DNA of 64,000 nucleotides from Nonomuraea sp. SBT364 (GTDB lineage Bacteria > Actinomycetota > Actinomycetes > Streptosporangiales > Streptosporangiaceae). Below, piece by piece: positions 46,786 to 54,218 of this stretch; the stretch's first letter is position 1; every line of letters starts with the position of its first letter. The notes beneath the pieces are model-generated. The model saw nothing but the letters and a program-made list of their open reading frames with translations, was not told the DNA's origin and made no database searches. The position numbers and the translations under genes are program-made. The stretch lies in the NCBI RefSeq assembly GCF_001083785.1, contig NZ_LAVL01000018.1:1-64000 (forward strand). Direction: 5' to 3'.

Positions 46786-47703
46786 GTGAGTGCACATCGT
46801 CGTTTCGTGCTGATCGCGATCGCCGGAGCCCTGATCATCTCGACCTCCGCCCCGCTCGTGCGCCTGGCCGAGGTCACGCCCGCGACGTCGGCGTTCTTCC
46901 GGTGCGCCTACGCGGTGCCGCCCATGCTCGTGCTGGCCTGGCTGGAGCGGCGCAGGCTGGGGCCGCTGACCGGCAGGCCGCGTCGTCTGGCCTGGGTGGC
47001 GGGGCTGACGTTCGCGTTCGACCTGCTGTTCTGGCACCACACCATCGACTACGTGGGCGCGGGGCTGGCGACCGTGCTGGGGAACCTTCAGGTGTTCATC
47101 GTGGCCTTCGCCGCGTGGGCGCTGTTCCGGGAGCGGCCGTCGACGCCGCTGATGATCGCCACACCGGTGGTGTTCGGCGGCGTGGTGCTGATCTCGGGGG
47201 TGTTCGACAGCGCGGCTTACGGCGCCGACCCGGCGCTCGGGGTGCTGACCGGCGTGGCGACGTCGATCTCGTACGCGGCGTTCCTGCTGCTGATGAAGGC
47301 CGGGTCGGGGCGCGCGGCCGGGCCGCTGGCGCACGCGACGGTGGTGGCGACGCTGGCGATCGCGGCACTGAGCCCGTTGTTCGGCGGGGCGAGCTTCGTG
47401 CCGCAGTGGCCCGCGCACGGCTGGCTGTTGCTGCTCGCGCTGGGCCCGCAGGTGCTCGGCTGGTTGCTGATCACCTATTCGCTGCCCCGGCAGCCGGCCG
47501 TGCTGACCGCGCTGCTCCTGCTGGTGCAGCCGGTGACGACGGTGGTGCTGTCGGCGGTGACGCTCGGCGAGCGGCCGTCGGCCCTCCAGCTCGCCGGGTG
47601 CGCGGTGGTGGTGCTGGGGGTGCTGTACGGGTCGCGCCGGGGTCAGGCCGGGCGCGCCACGCGCGAGCAGGACGAGCAGGTGCCGAACACCTCGACGGTG
47701 TGA
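46786..47703 (+). CDS. EamA/DMT family transporter
   Basis: A 305-residue protein with about ten membrane helices and two EamA repeats: ISTSAPLVRLAEVTPATSAF with FRCAYAVPP, and GVATSISYAAFLLLMKAGSG. YVGAGLATVLGNLQVFIVAF and the C-terminal PVTTVVLSAVTLGERPS are typical. GTG 46786 is the better start; an upstream GTG at 46744 would add non-membrane sequence. It probably exports a metabolite. Its 3' end overlaps the convergent zur gene by 61 bases. Confidence 0.88.
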   Translation: MSAHRRFVLIAIAGALIISTSAPLVRLAEVTPATSAFFRCAYAVPPMLVLAWLERRRLGPLTGRPRRLAWVAGLTFAFDLLFWHHTIDYVGAGLATVLGNLQVFIVAFAAWALFRERPSTPLMIATPVVFGGVVLISGVFDSAAYGADPALGVLTGVATSISYAAFLLLMKAGSGRAAGPLAHATVVATLAIAALSPLFGGASFVPQWPAHGWLLLLALGPQVLGWLLITYSLPRQPAVLTALLLLVQPVTTVVLSAVTLGERPSALQLAGCAVVVLGVLYGSRRGQAGRATREQDEQVPNTSTV

Positions 47704-48032
47704 GTGATCTCGGTGAACCCGTGCTCGGTGCCGACCGTCTCGGCCCAGCGCTCGACGGCGGGCCCGGCCACCTCGACGGTGCGTCCGCAGCGGCGGCACA
47801 CCAGGTGGTGGTGGTGCTCGCCGGTCTCGCACGCCCGGTAGACCGACTCGCCGTCGTCGGTGCGCAGCACGTCGACGTGGCCGCCGTCGGCCAGCGCCTG
47901 CAGGGCGCGGTAGACGGTGGTCAGGCCGATCTTGGCGCCGTGCTGACGCATCTCGGCGTAGACGTCCTGCGCGCTGCGGAAGCCTTCGCTCTGGCGGAGG
48001 GTGTCGTGCACGGCATCGCGTCTCGTGGTCAT
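47643..48032 (-). CDS. zur: Zinc uptake regulator Zur (Fur family)
   Basis: A 129-residue Fur-family repressor. GFRSAQDVYAEMRQHGAKIG and TTVYRALQALADGGHVDVL form the winged helix. The metal-sensing part is YRACETGEHHHHLVCRRCGRTVEV, written in two parts here as GEHHHHLVCRRCG and then TEITHTVEVFGTCSSC, with the CxxC pairs of structural zinc. It overlaps znuB by four bases and is the last gene of the znuACB-zur operon, so it probably autoregulates through the Zur box upstream of znuA. Confidence 0.94.
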   Translation of the reverse strand: MTTRRDAVHDTLRQSEGFRSAQDVYAEMRQHGAKIGLTTVYRALQALADGGHVDVLRTDDGESVYRACETGEHHHHLVCRRCGRTVEVAGPAVERWAETVGTEHGFTEITHTVEVFGTCSSCSRVARPA

Positions 48033-48898
48033 ACGACCTCCTCGGCGCGCGTGCTTGGCTCGGTCAATGTCGACTCCTGGGATCGGCCTCGGCGTACGAA
48101 TTTACCCACACCCAGGGCCAGGACGAAGCCGGCAAGAGCAAGAAGCACGATCGAGGCCCCCGGCGGCACCCGGGTGGAGGCGGTGGAGGCCAGCAGCCCG
48201 CCCACGGCGGCGATCACGCCGAACAGCATGGCCAGCAGCATCGTGGTGCGGAAACCCCGGGTGAGCTGCTGGCTGGTAGCGACCGGGATGACCATGAGCG
48301 CGCTGACGAGCAGCAGGCCGACCACGCGCATCGCGATGACCACGGTGAGCGCGGCGGTGACGGCGATGAGCAGGCTGAGGAAGCGCACCGGCAGCCCGCT
48401 GGCCCGGGCCATCTCCTCGTCCTGGCAGAGCACGAACAGCTCCCTGCCGAAGAACGCCACGACCGCGAGCACGGCGACGGCCAGGCCGCCGATGATCCAG
48501 ATGTCCTGCTCGGTGACGCTGGCGATGGCGCCGAACAGGTAGGAGTTGAGCTTGGCGTTGCTGCCGCCTGGCGCGATGCCCATGAGCAGCACGCCGCCCG
48601 CGATGCCGCCGTAGAACATCAGGGCCAGCGCCACGTCGCCGCTGGTGCGGCCGCGCGCCCTGACCAGCTCGATGGCGACGGCCCCCGCGACCGCCACCAG
48701 CACGGCGGTGAGCACCGGCGCGGTGCCCGTCAGGAACCCGAGCGCGACCCCGGTCAGCGCCACGTGCCCGATGCCGTCGCCGAGCAGCGCCAGCCTGCGC
48801 TGCACGATGAACGTGCCCACGGCGGGCGCGCAGAGGCCGACCAGCAACGCCGCGATCAGCGCGAACTGGAAGAACTGCCGGTCCAGCAAATCGATCAT
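48029..48898 (-). CDS. znuB: Zinc ABC transporter permease ZnuB
   Basis: A 289-residue ABC-3 family permease with about eight membrane helices. FVRRG at the end and GDGIGHVALTGVALGF (the conserved GD.ISH-like coupling segment) are visible, plus MRVVGLLLVSALMVIPVATS. It forms the channel with ZnuC and ZnuA. ATG 48898 overlaps the znuC stop. Confidence 0.94.
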   Translation of the reverse strand: MIDLLDRQFFQFALIAALLVGLCAPAVGTFIVQRRLALLGDGIGHVALTGVALGFLTGTAPVLTAVLVAVAGAVAIELVRARGRTSGDVALALMFYGGIAGGVLLMGIAPGGSNAKLNSYLFGAIASVTEQDIWIIGGLAVAVLAVVAFFGRELFVLCQDEEMARASGLPVRFLSLLIAVTAALTVVIAMRVVGLLLVSALMVIPVATSQQLTRGFRTTMLLAMLFGVIAAVGGLLASTASTRVPPGASIVLLALAGFVLALGVGKFVRRGRSQESTLTEPSTRAEEVV

Positions 48899-49680
48899 GC
48901 TTCTCCCTGCCAGCCCCGCAGCGGCCCGGCCGTGGCCTCGGCGGCGTGCGGGTGGACGTGCTCGTGCCCCGGCCTGGCGCAGTCGCCTTCGGGCCGGGGC
49001 GGCGGGCCGTCGTGCGCGACGAGGCCTTCGCGCACGACGACGCCGCGGGTGATGAGCGGCTCCAGCGGGCCGAGCTCGTGCGCCACGAGCACGATGGTCT
49101 TGCCGTCGGCCACCAGCCTGGCCAGGGTGTCGGCCAGGAGCTGCTGGGTGTCGGCGTCGACGCCCGCGGTGGGCTCGTCCATCACGTATGTGTCGGGCTC
49201 GCCGGCGAGGGCGCGGGCGATGAGCACCCGCTGCTGCTGCCCGCCGGAGAGCGCCTGCACGGGGTCGCGGACCCGGTCGGACAGGCCGACGGCCTCCAGG
49301 GCGCCTGCCACGGCGGCCCGGTCGGCGGCGCTGGTGCGGCGCAGCCGGCTCTGCCGGGCGATGCGGCCGGAGGTGACCACCTCGCCGACCGTCGCGGGCA
49401 CGCCGCCGCCCACCGAGAGCCGCTGCGGCACGTAGCCGATGCGCCACCAGTCGCGGAACCTGGCGGGCGGGCTCCCGTACATCAGGGTCCGGCCGCCGGA
49501 CAGCGGCGTGAGGCCGAGCAGGGCGCGGATCAGCGTGGACTTGCCGGAACCGTTGGCGCCCATGATGGCGACGACCTCGCCGGGGCGGACGGCCAGGTCG
49601 ATGCCGCGCAGGATGGGCCGCCGGTCGAGCGTGACCCGGCCGTCGCGCATCGCGAAGACGGTCTCTGTCAAGGTGTGCAT
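48895..49680 (-). CDS. znuC: Zinc ABC transporter ATP-binding protein ZnuC
   Basis: A 261-residue ABC ATPase. Walker A is MGANGSGKSTLIRALLG, Q-loop VPQRLS, signature LSGGQQQRVLIARALAGEP, Walker B TYVMDEPTAGVD, and the H-loop VAHE. A His/Glu-rich C-terminus (CARPGHEHVHPHAAEA) may bind zinc. It is coupled to znuA and znuB by overlapping genes (13 and 4 bases). Confidence 0.95.
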   Translation of the reverse strand: MHTLTETVFAMRDGRVTLDRRPILRGIDLAVRPGEVVAIMGANGSGKSTLIRALLGLTPLSGGRTLMYGSPPARFRDWWRIGYVPQRLSVGGGVPATVGEVVTSGRIARQSRLRRTSAADRAAVAGALEAVGLSDRVRDPVQALSGGQQQRVLIARALAGEPDTYVMDEPTAGVDADTQQLLADTLARLVADGKTIVLVAHELGPLEPLITRGVVVREGLVAHDGPPPRPEGDCARPGHEHVHPHAAEATAGPLRGWQGEA

Positions 49681-50615
49681 CCCAACGCCGACTGCAGGGT
49701 CTTGAGGTTGCCCCGCATGGCCGACAGGTAGTCGCCCGAGGGCTTGCTCTCCAGCGGGTCGAGCACGGCCGTCTTCGCGCCCACCTCGGCGGCGAGCACC
49801 TCGGCGACCTTGGGGCTGACCAGGGCCTCGGTGAAGATGGTCGTCACCTTCTCCGCCTTGGCGAGCTTGGCCACCTCGTCGATGCGGGCGGGCGAGGGCT
49901 CGGTCTCGGGGTCGAGGGTGATGCCGACCTGCTTGAGCTTATACCTGTCCGCCAGGTAGCCGAACGCCTCGTGCGCGGTCACCATCGTGCGCGTCGCGCA
50001 GGTCGTCAGGCCCGTGGAGAACTCCTGGTCCAGCGTGGTGAGCGAGGAGGCGGCGGTGGCGGCGCGGTCCTTGAAGCCCTGCGCGTGCGCCGGGTCGGCG
50101 GCGGCCATCCGCTCGCCCAGCTTGGTCGCGACGGTGGCCAGGCGGGCCGGGTCGAGCCAGAGGTGCGGGTCGTAGGCGACCTCGTGGTCGTGGCCCTCTT
50201 CCGCGTGGCCCTCCTCGGCGAGGCCTTCTTCCCCGTGCTCGTGCTCGTGCTCGCCGGCCGGGATCGTCGCCACGGCGGTGGCCGCGTCGAAGCTGCGCTC
50301 GGGGTCGACCGCCTCGTCGACGGCGGGCTGCACGCCCTTGATGTAGACGGTCAGCGTGGCGTCCTCGAGCTGGGCCATCTGCTGGGCGCCGAGCTCCAGG
50401 TCGTGCGGCTCGACGCCGGGCGCGGTCAGGACGGACACCTGGGCGTCGGGGCCCGCGATCTGCTCGCTGAGCCACTGCAGCGGATAGAACGCGGCGAGGA
50501 CCTGGGGCTTGCCCTCGGGCGTCGCGCCGGAATCGGCTCCGCAGGCGGTGGTGGTGAGCAGCATGGCGCCCGCGAGGAGCCCGGCGGCACGCAGGCGGGA
50601 ATGTCCTGACATCAT
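49668..50615 (-). CDS. znuA: Zinc ABC transporter substrate-binding lipoprotein ZnuA
   Basis: A 315-residue cluster A-I binding protein. The lipobox TTACG follows MMSGHSRLRAAGLLAGAM. PGVEPHDLELGAQQM carries the first zinc histidine, a His/Glu-rich loop (GEHEHEHGEEGLAEEGHAEE) is typical of zinc-specific members, and DPHLWLDP, MVTAHEAFGYLADRY and ETEPSPARIDE complete the site. A Zur box lies 22 bases upstream. Confidence 0.95.
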   Translation of the reverse strand: MMSGHSRLRAAGLLAGAMLLTTTACGADSGATPEGKPQVLAAFYPLQWLSEQIAGPDAQVSVLTAPGVEPHDLELGAQQMAQLEDATLTVYIKGVQPAVDEAVDPERSFDAATAVATIPAGEHEHEHGEEGLAEEGHAEEGHDHEVAYDPHLWLDPARLATVATKLGERMAAADPAHAQGFKDRAATAASSLTTLDQEFSTGLTTCATRTMVTAHEAFGYLADRYKLKQVGITLDPETEPSPARIDEVAKLAKAEKVTTIFTEALVSPKVAEVLAAEVGAKTAVLDPLESKPSGDYLSAMRGNLKTLQSALGCTP

Positions 50616-50636
50616 GTGAGTCAGTATGCTGCAAAA

Positions 50637-50651
50637 TGAAAATGGTTGTCA
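50637..50651. promoter_or_regulatory. Zur box upstream of znuA
   Basis: TGAAAATGGTTGTCA, a 7-1-7 inverted repeat close to the actinobacterial Zur consensus (TGAAAATNATTTTCA), 22 bases before the znuA start and reading toward the minus-strand operon. Confidence 0.85.
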
Positions 50652-50666
50652 AAATCGACCTTGGTA

Positions 50667-50714
50667 GGGATGCCGAACGGCGTGCTGGGGGCCAGGCTCC
50701 GCCGTCGGCATCCC
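50667..50714. terminator. Long hairpin between fdhD end and znuA promoter
   Basis: GGGATGCCGA (50667-50676) pairs with TCGGCATCCC (50705-50714), and after a one-base bulge CGGCG (50678-50682) pairs with CGCCG (50700-50704), giving about 15 pairs. It starts just after the fdhD stop (50720) on the minus strand. There is no U-run, so it is either a weak terminator or a transcript stabiliser. Confidence 0.6.
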
Positions 50715-50719
50715 CCTCA

Positions 50720-51580
50720 TCACCCCGGTGTTGGCGCGCCGGCAGAGCCGTTGCCGGCGCCCGGGGTGATGTCCAGCCGCCGCTCGCCCGCGTAGACGTT
50801 CATCGAGTCCCCGCGCAGGAACCCGATGAGCGTCAGCCCCTCCTCCGCGGCCAGCTCGACCGCGAGGGAGGAGGGCGCGGAGACCGCGGCGAGCACCGGG
50901 ATGCCCCCCATGACCGCCTTCTGCACCAGCTCGAAGGAGGCCCGGCCGGACACCATGAGCACGGTCGAGCGCAGCGGCAGCCGGCCCTCCCGCAGCGCCC
51001 AGCCGAGAAGTTTGTCCACCGCGTTGTGCCGGCCCACGTCCTCCCGCACGCACAGCGCCTCGCCGTCGGCCGTGAACAGGCCGGCCGCGTGCAGCCCGCC
51101 CGTCCGGTCGAAGACCCGCTGGGCCGTGCGCAGCCGGCCGGGCAGGGCCGCCACCGTCGCCTGGCCGAGCTGGACGGAGTCGTCACGCGCGGACCAGCGG
51201 GCGACCGTGCGCACCGCCTCCAGCGACGCCTTGCCGCAGACGCCGCAGGAGGAGGTGGTGTAGAAGTTGCGTGGCGCCGGCGCCTGGACGCCCGGCGCGA
51301 GCCGCACGTCCAGGACGTTGTAGGTGTTCTCGCCCTCGGCGGTGGCGCCCGCGCAGTAGCGGATGGTGGCGATGTCGCCGGCCGAGGCGACGGCGCCCTC
51401 GCTGACCAGGAACCCGGCGGCCAGGTCGAAGTCGTCGCCCGGGGTCCGCATGGTGACGGTCAGCGGCGTGCCGTCGAGCCGGATCTCCAGCGGCTCCTCG
51501 GCGGCCAGCGAGTCGATCCTGCGCGACGGGGCCGAGTCCCGGATGCGCAGGATGCGGCGCTTGACGGCGACCCTAGACAT
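50720..51580 (-). CDS. fdhD: Formate dehydrogenase accessory sulfurtransferase FdhD
   Basis: A 286-residue FdhD, which transfers sulfur to the Mo-bisPGD cofactor of formate dehydrogenase. The family signs are [31 protein letters not shown], the catalytic pair in [14 protein letters not shown], and [13 protein letters not shown] plus [18 protein letters not shown] 51580 overlaps the end of the iron-sulfur subunit gene by eight bases, so it is the last gene of the formate dehydrogenase operon. Confidence 0.95.
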   Translation of the reverse strand: MSRVAVKRRILRIRDSAPSRRIDSLAAEEPLEIRLDGTPLTVTMRTPGDDFDLAAGFLVSEGAVASAGDIATIRYCAGATAEGENTYNVLDVRLAPGVQAPAPRNFYTTSSCGVCGKASLEAVRTVARWSARDDSVQLGQATVAALPGRLRTAQRVFDRTGGLHAAGLFTADGEALCVREDVGRHNAVDKLLGWALREGRLPLRSTVLMVSGRASFELVQKAVMGGIPVLAAVSAPSSLAVELAAEEGLTLIGFLRGDSMNVYAGERRLDITPGAGNGSAGAPTPG

Positions 51581-52415
51581 ACCCGTACCCGAACCTGCCC
51601 TTGACGCAGAGGTTGCCCTTGGTGACCGGGTTGTCGTGCGGTGAGGTCACCTTCACGATCTTGTTGTCCTGCACGTGCAGGGTCAGGTTGCAGCCGACGC
51701 CGCAGTAACTGCAGATCGTGGTCGTCCGGGTCTGCTGCGACTCGTCCCAGGTGCCGGCGGCGCGCATGTCGAACTCCGACTTGAACGACAGCGCCCCGGT
51801 CGGGCACACCTCGACGCAGTTGCCGCAGTAGACGCAGGCCGAGTCGGTGAGCGGGGCGTCGAACTCGGTGGAGATGTGCGAGTCGAAGCCCCGGCCGGCC
51901 ACGGCGATGGCGAAGGAGTTCTGCCACTGGTCACCGCAGGCGTCCACGCACTTGTAGCACATGATGCACTTGCTGTAGTCGCGCACGTAGAGGTCGTTGT
52001 CGACCTTGGCGGGCTGCTCGACCGTGGCCGCGTCGTCGCCGAACCTGCCGGGCTCGGCGCCGTACTCCTCGATCCAGCCGGCCGCCTCGGGGGTCGTCGA
52101 CAGGTCCACCGACGAGCCGAGCAGCTCCAGCACCACCTTGCGGCTGTGCCGGGCGCGCTCGGTGTCGGTGCCGACGTTCATGCCCGCCTCGACCTTCCTG
52201 GAGCAGGCCGGGGCCAGCGTGCGCGACCCCTCGACCTCGACCACGCACACCCGGCAGGCGTTCTTGGGGGTGAGCGTGTCGCCGTAGCAGAGGGTCGGGA
52301 CGTCCTTGCCCGCCGCGTGGCAGGCGTCCAGGATCGTCGAGCCCTCCGGCACCCGTACGGTCTCGCCGTCGATCTGCACGTCGACGAGCCGCCGGGGCGG
52401 CTGGAGCGGGATCAC
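51573..52415 (-). CDS. Formate dehydrogenase alpha-subunit N-terminal half (2Fe-2S, ferredoxin, Fe4S4)
   Basis: A 280-residue iron-sulfur protein. It has a [2Fe-2S] domain ([20 protein letters not shown]), two ferredoxin-type [4Fe-4S] motifs ([13 protein letters not shown] and [12 protein letters not shown]), and ends with the molybdopterin-oxidoreductase Fe4S4 segment ([14 protein letters not shown]...[14 protein letters not shown]). In common NAD-linked formate dehydrogenases (FdsA type) this continues directly into the Mo domain; here the gene stops and that domain is a separate gene two places upstream. It probably wires electrons from the Mo subunit to the NuoEF-like subunit. The GTG start overlaps the latter's stop. 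Confidence 0.9.
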   Translation of the reverse strand: MIPLQPPRRLVDVQIDGETVRVPEGSTILDACHAAGKDVPTLCYGDTLTPKNACRVCVVEVEGSRTLAPACSRKVEAGMNVGTDTERARHSRKVVLELLGSSVDLSTTPEAAGWIEEYGAEPGRFGDDAATVEQPAKVDNDLYVRDYSKCIMCYKCVDACGDQWQNSFAIAVAGRGFDSHISTEFDAPLTDSACVYCGNCVEVCPTGALSFKSEFDMRAAGTWDESQQTRTTTICSYCGVGCNLTLHVQDNKIVKVTSPHDNPVTKGNLCVKGRFGYGYV

Positions 52416-54214
52416 TTGTATACCCCCAAGCGGTCGATGGCCGATTCCACCGCGTTCCATGCGGTCTGTCCGAGGCCGCAGATCGAGGCGTCCCGCATCG
52501 TCCGGCCGACCTCGCGCAGCAGGAGCAGGTCGCTCTCGTCCACGCGCTCCGACAGCCGGTGCAGGGCCTCCTCCTGCCGTACGGTGCCCACGCGGCAGGG
52601 CGCGCACTGGCCGCACGACTCGTCCCTGAAGAACTCGGCGATGCGCAGCAGGATGTGCTTGAGATCGACGGTGTCGTCCAGCACGAGCACGACGCCGGAG
52701 CCGAGCGTGGCGCCCGCCGCCCGGGTGCCCTCGAACGTGAGCGGCACGTCCAGGTCCGTCACGAACGCCCCGGCCGCGCCGCCGAGCAGCACCGCCTTGA
52801 GCGTCCCGGCCGGCCCGGCCAGGTCGAGCAGCTCGCGCAGCGTCGCGCCGAACGGCAGCTCGTAGATGCCCGGCCTGTCCACGCTGCCCGACACGCAGAA
52901 CAGCTTGGTGCCGGTCGAGCCCTCGGTGCCGATCGACGCGTACGCCGGGGCGCCGTGCTCCAGGATCGGCAGCACGTTGACCAGCGTCTCCACGTTGTTG
53001 ACCACGGTCGGCTTGCCGAACAGGCCCTTCTCCACCGGGAACGGCGGCTTGCTGCGCGGCTCGCCGCGGAAGCCCTCGATCGAGTTGAAGATCGCGGTCT
53101 CCTCGCCGCAGATGTACGCGCCCGCGCCCCGCCTGAGCTCGATGTCGAAGGAGAAGCCCTGGCCCAGGATGTCCGCGCCGAGCAGGCCACGGGCCCGCGC
53201 CGTGGCCATCGCGTGCTCCAGCCGCCGGATCGCCCGGGGATACTCGCCCCTGATGTAGAGGTACCCCTTGGCGCATCCGGTGGCGTAGGCGGCGATCGTC
53301 ATGGCCTCGATGAGCGCGTACGGGTCGCCTTCCATGATCACGCGATCCTTGAAGGTGCCCGGCTCGCTCTCGTCGGCGTTGCACACCAGGTAGTGCGGGT
53401 GGTCGGGCTGGCGGGCGGTGGCGTCCCACTTCCGGCCCGTCGGGAAGGCCGCGCCACCCCTGCCGACCAGGCCGGACTCCAGCACCTCCCGGATCACCCC
53501 GGCCGGCCCGAGCTGGAAGGCCCGCCGCAGCGCCGCGTACCCGCCGGCGGCCCGGTAGCCGTCCAGGCTGGCCGGGTCGACGACGCCGATCCGCTTCAGC
53601 AGCACCAGGCCGTCCTGCCCGGCCTGCGGCACGGCGGCCTCGGCGGGCGGCTCCCAGCCGGTCGGGCCGGAGCCGTTCGTGCTCACCGGCGCGGTGACCT
53701 CGTCGCCCTGGAAGGGCCCGTACACCTGGGTCGCAGGCGGCAGGCCGGCCTCGATGGTGAGGGCGGCCGGGGCGCGTTCGCACAGCCCCAGGCACGGGCT
53801 GGCCTGCCAGGAGGAGCCCGCCGGCCCGAGCCGCTCCTCGACGCGCTTGCGCACGTCCTCGGCGCCCCGCGCCTGGCAGGCGAGGTCGGTGCAGACGTGC
53901 AGCACCCGCGCGGGACGCGGCTTCAGCGACAGCAGCGAGTAGAACGACGCCACCCCGTACGCCTCGGCGGGCGGGACGGTGAGGCGGCGGCAGATGTAGT
54001 CCAGCGCCCCCTCGCTGATCCACCCGACCCGGTCGTTGACCGCGTGCAGGGCGGGCAGCAGCAGGTCGCGGGCCGTTTCGGAGCGAGCCGCGTAACGCAG
54101 CTCGGCCTCCGTCCTGGCGCCGCCCTCCCAGCCGGTGGCCGGGGGGCCGAGCAGCGCGTCGACGGCGGCGCGCTCCTCGGCGGACGGCTCCACATCGCGA
54201 AATCTCAGATCCAT
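52412..54214 (-). CDS. NuoE-NuoF fusion diaphorase subunit of formate dehydrogenase
   Basis: A 600-residue protein. Residues ~30-175 are NuoE/FdsG-like with a [2Fe-2S] set: HVCTDLACQARG and SPCLGLCERAP. Residues ~205-600 are NuoF/FdsB-like: GLVGRGGAAFPTGRKWD (NADH and FMN loop), CNADESEPGTFKDR (FMN), GAYICGEETAIFNSIEGFRG, and the [4Fe-4S] motif ESCGQCAPCRVG with the distant SICGLGQTA. It reduces NAD+ with electrons from formate. The two parts are usually separate genes. It starts four bases after the Mo-subunit gene. Confidence 0.92.
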   Translation of the reverse strand: MDLRFRDVEPSAEERAAVDALLGPPATGWEGGARTEAELRYAARSETARDLLLPALHAVNDRVGWISEGALDYICRRLTVPPAEAYGVASFYSLLSLKPRPARVLHVCTDLACQARGAEDVRKRVEERLGPAGSSWQASPCLGLCERAPAALTIEAGLPPATQVYGPFQGDEVTAPVSTNGSGPTGWEPPAEAAVPQAGQDGLVLLKRIGVVDPASLDGYRAAGGYAALRRAFQLGPAGVIREVLESGLVGRGGAAFPTGRKWDATARQPDHPHYLVCNADESEPGTFKDRVIMEGDPYALIEAMTIAAYATGCAKGYLYIRGEYPRAIRRLEHAMATARARGLLGADILGQGFSFDIELRRGAGAYICGEETAIFNSIEGFRGEPRSKPPFPVEKGLFGKPTVVNNVETLVNVLPILEHGAPAYASIGTEGSTGTKLFCVSGSVDRPGIYELPFGATLRELLDLAGPAGTLKAVLLGGAAGAFVTDLDVPLTFEGTRAAGATLGSGVVLVLDDTVDLKHILLRIAEFFRDESCGQCAPCRVGTVRQEEALHRLSERVDESDLLLLREVGRTMRDASICGLGQTAWNAVESAIDRLGVYK

Positions 54215-54218
54215 CTGT

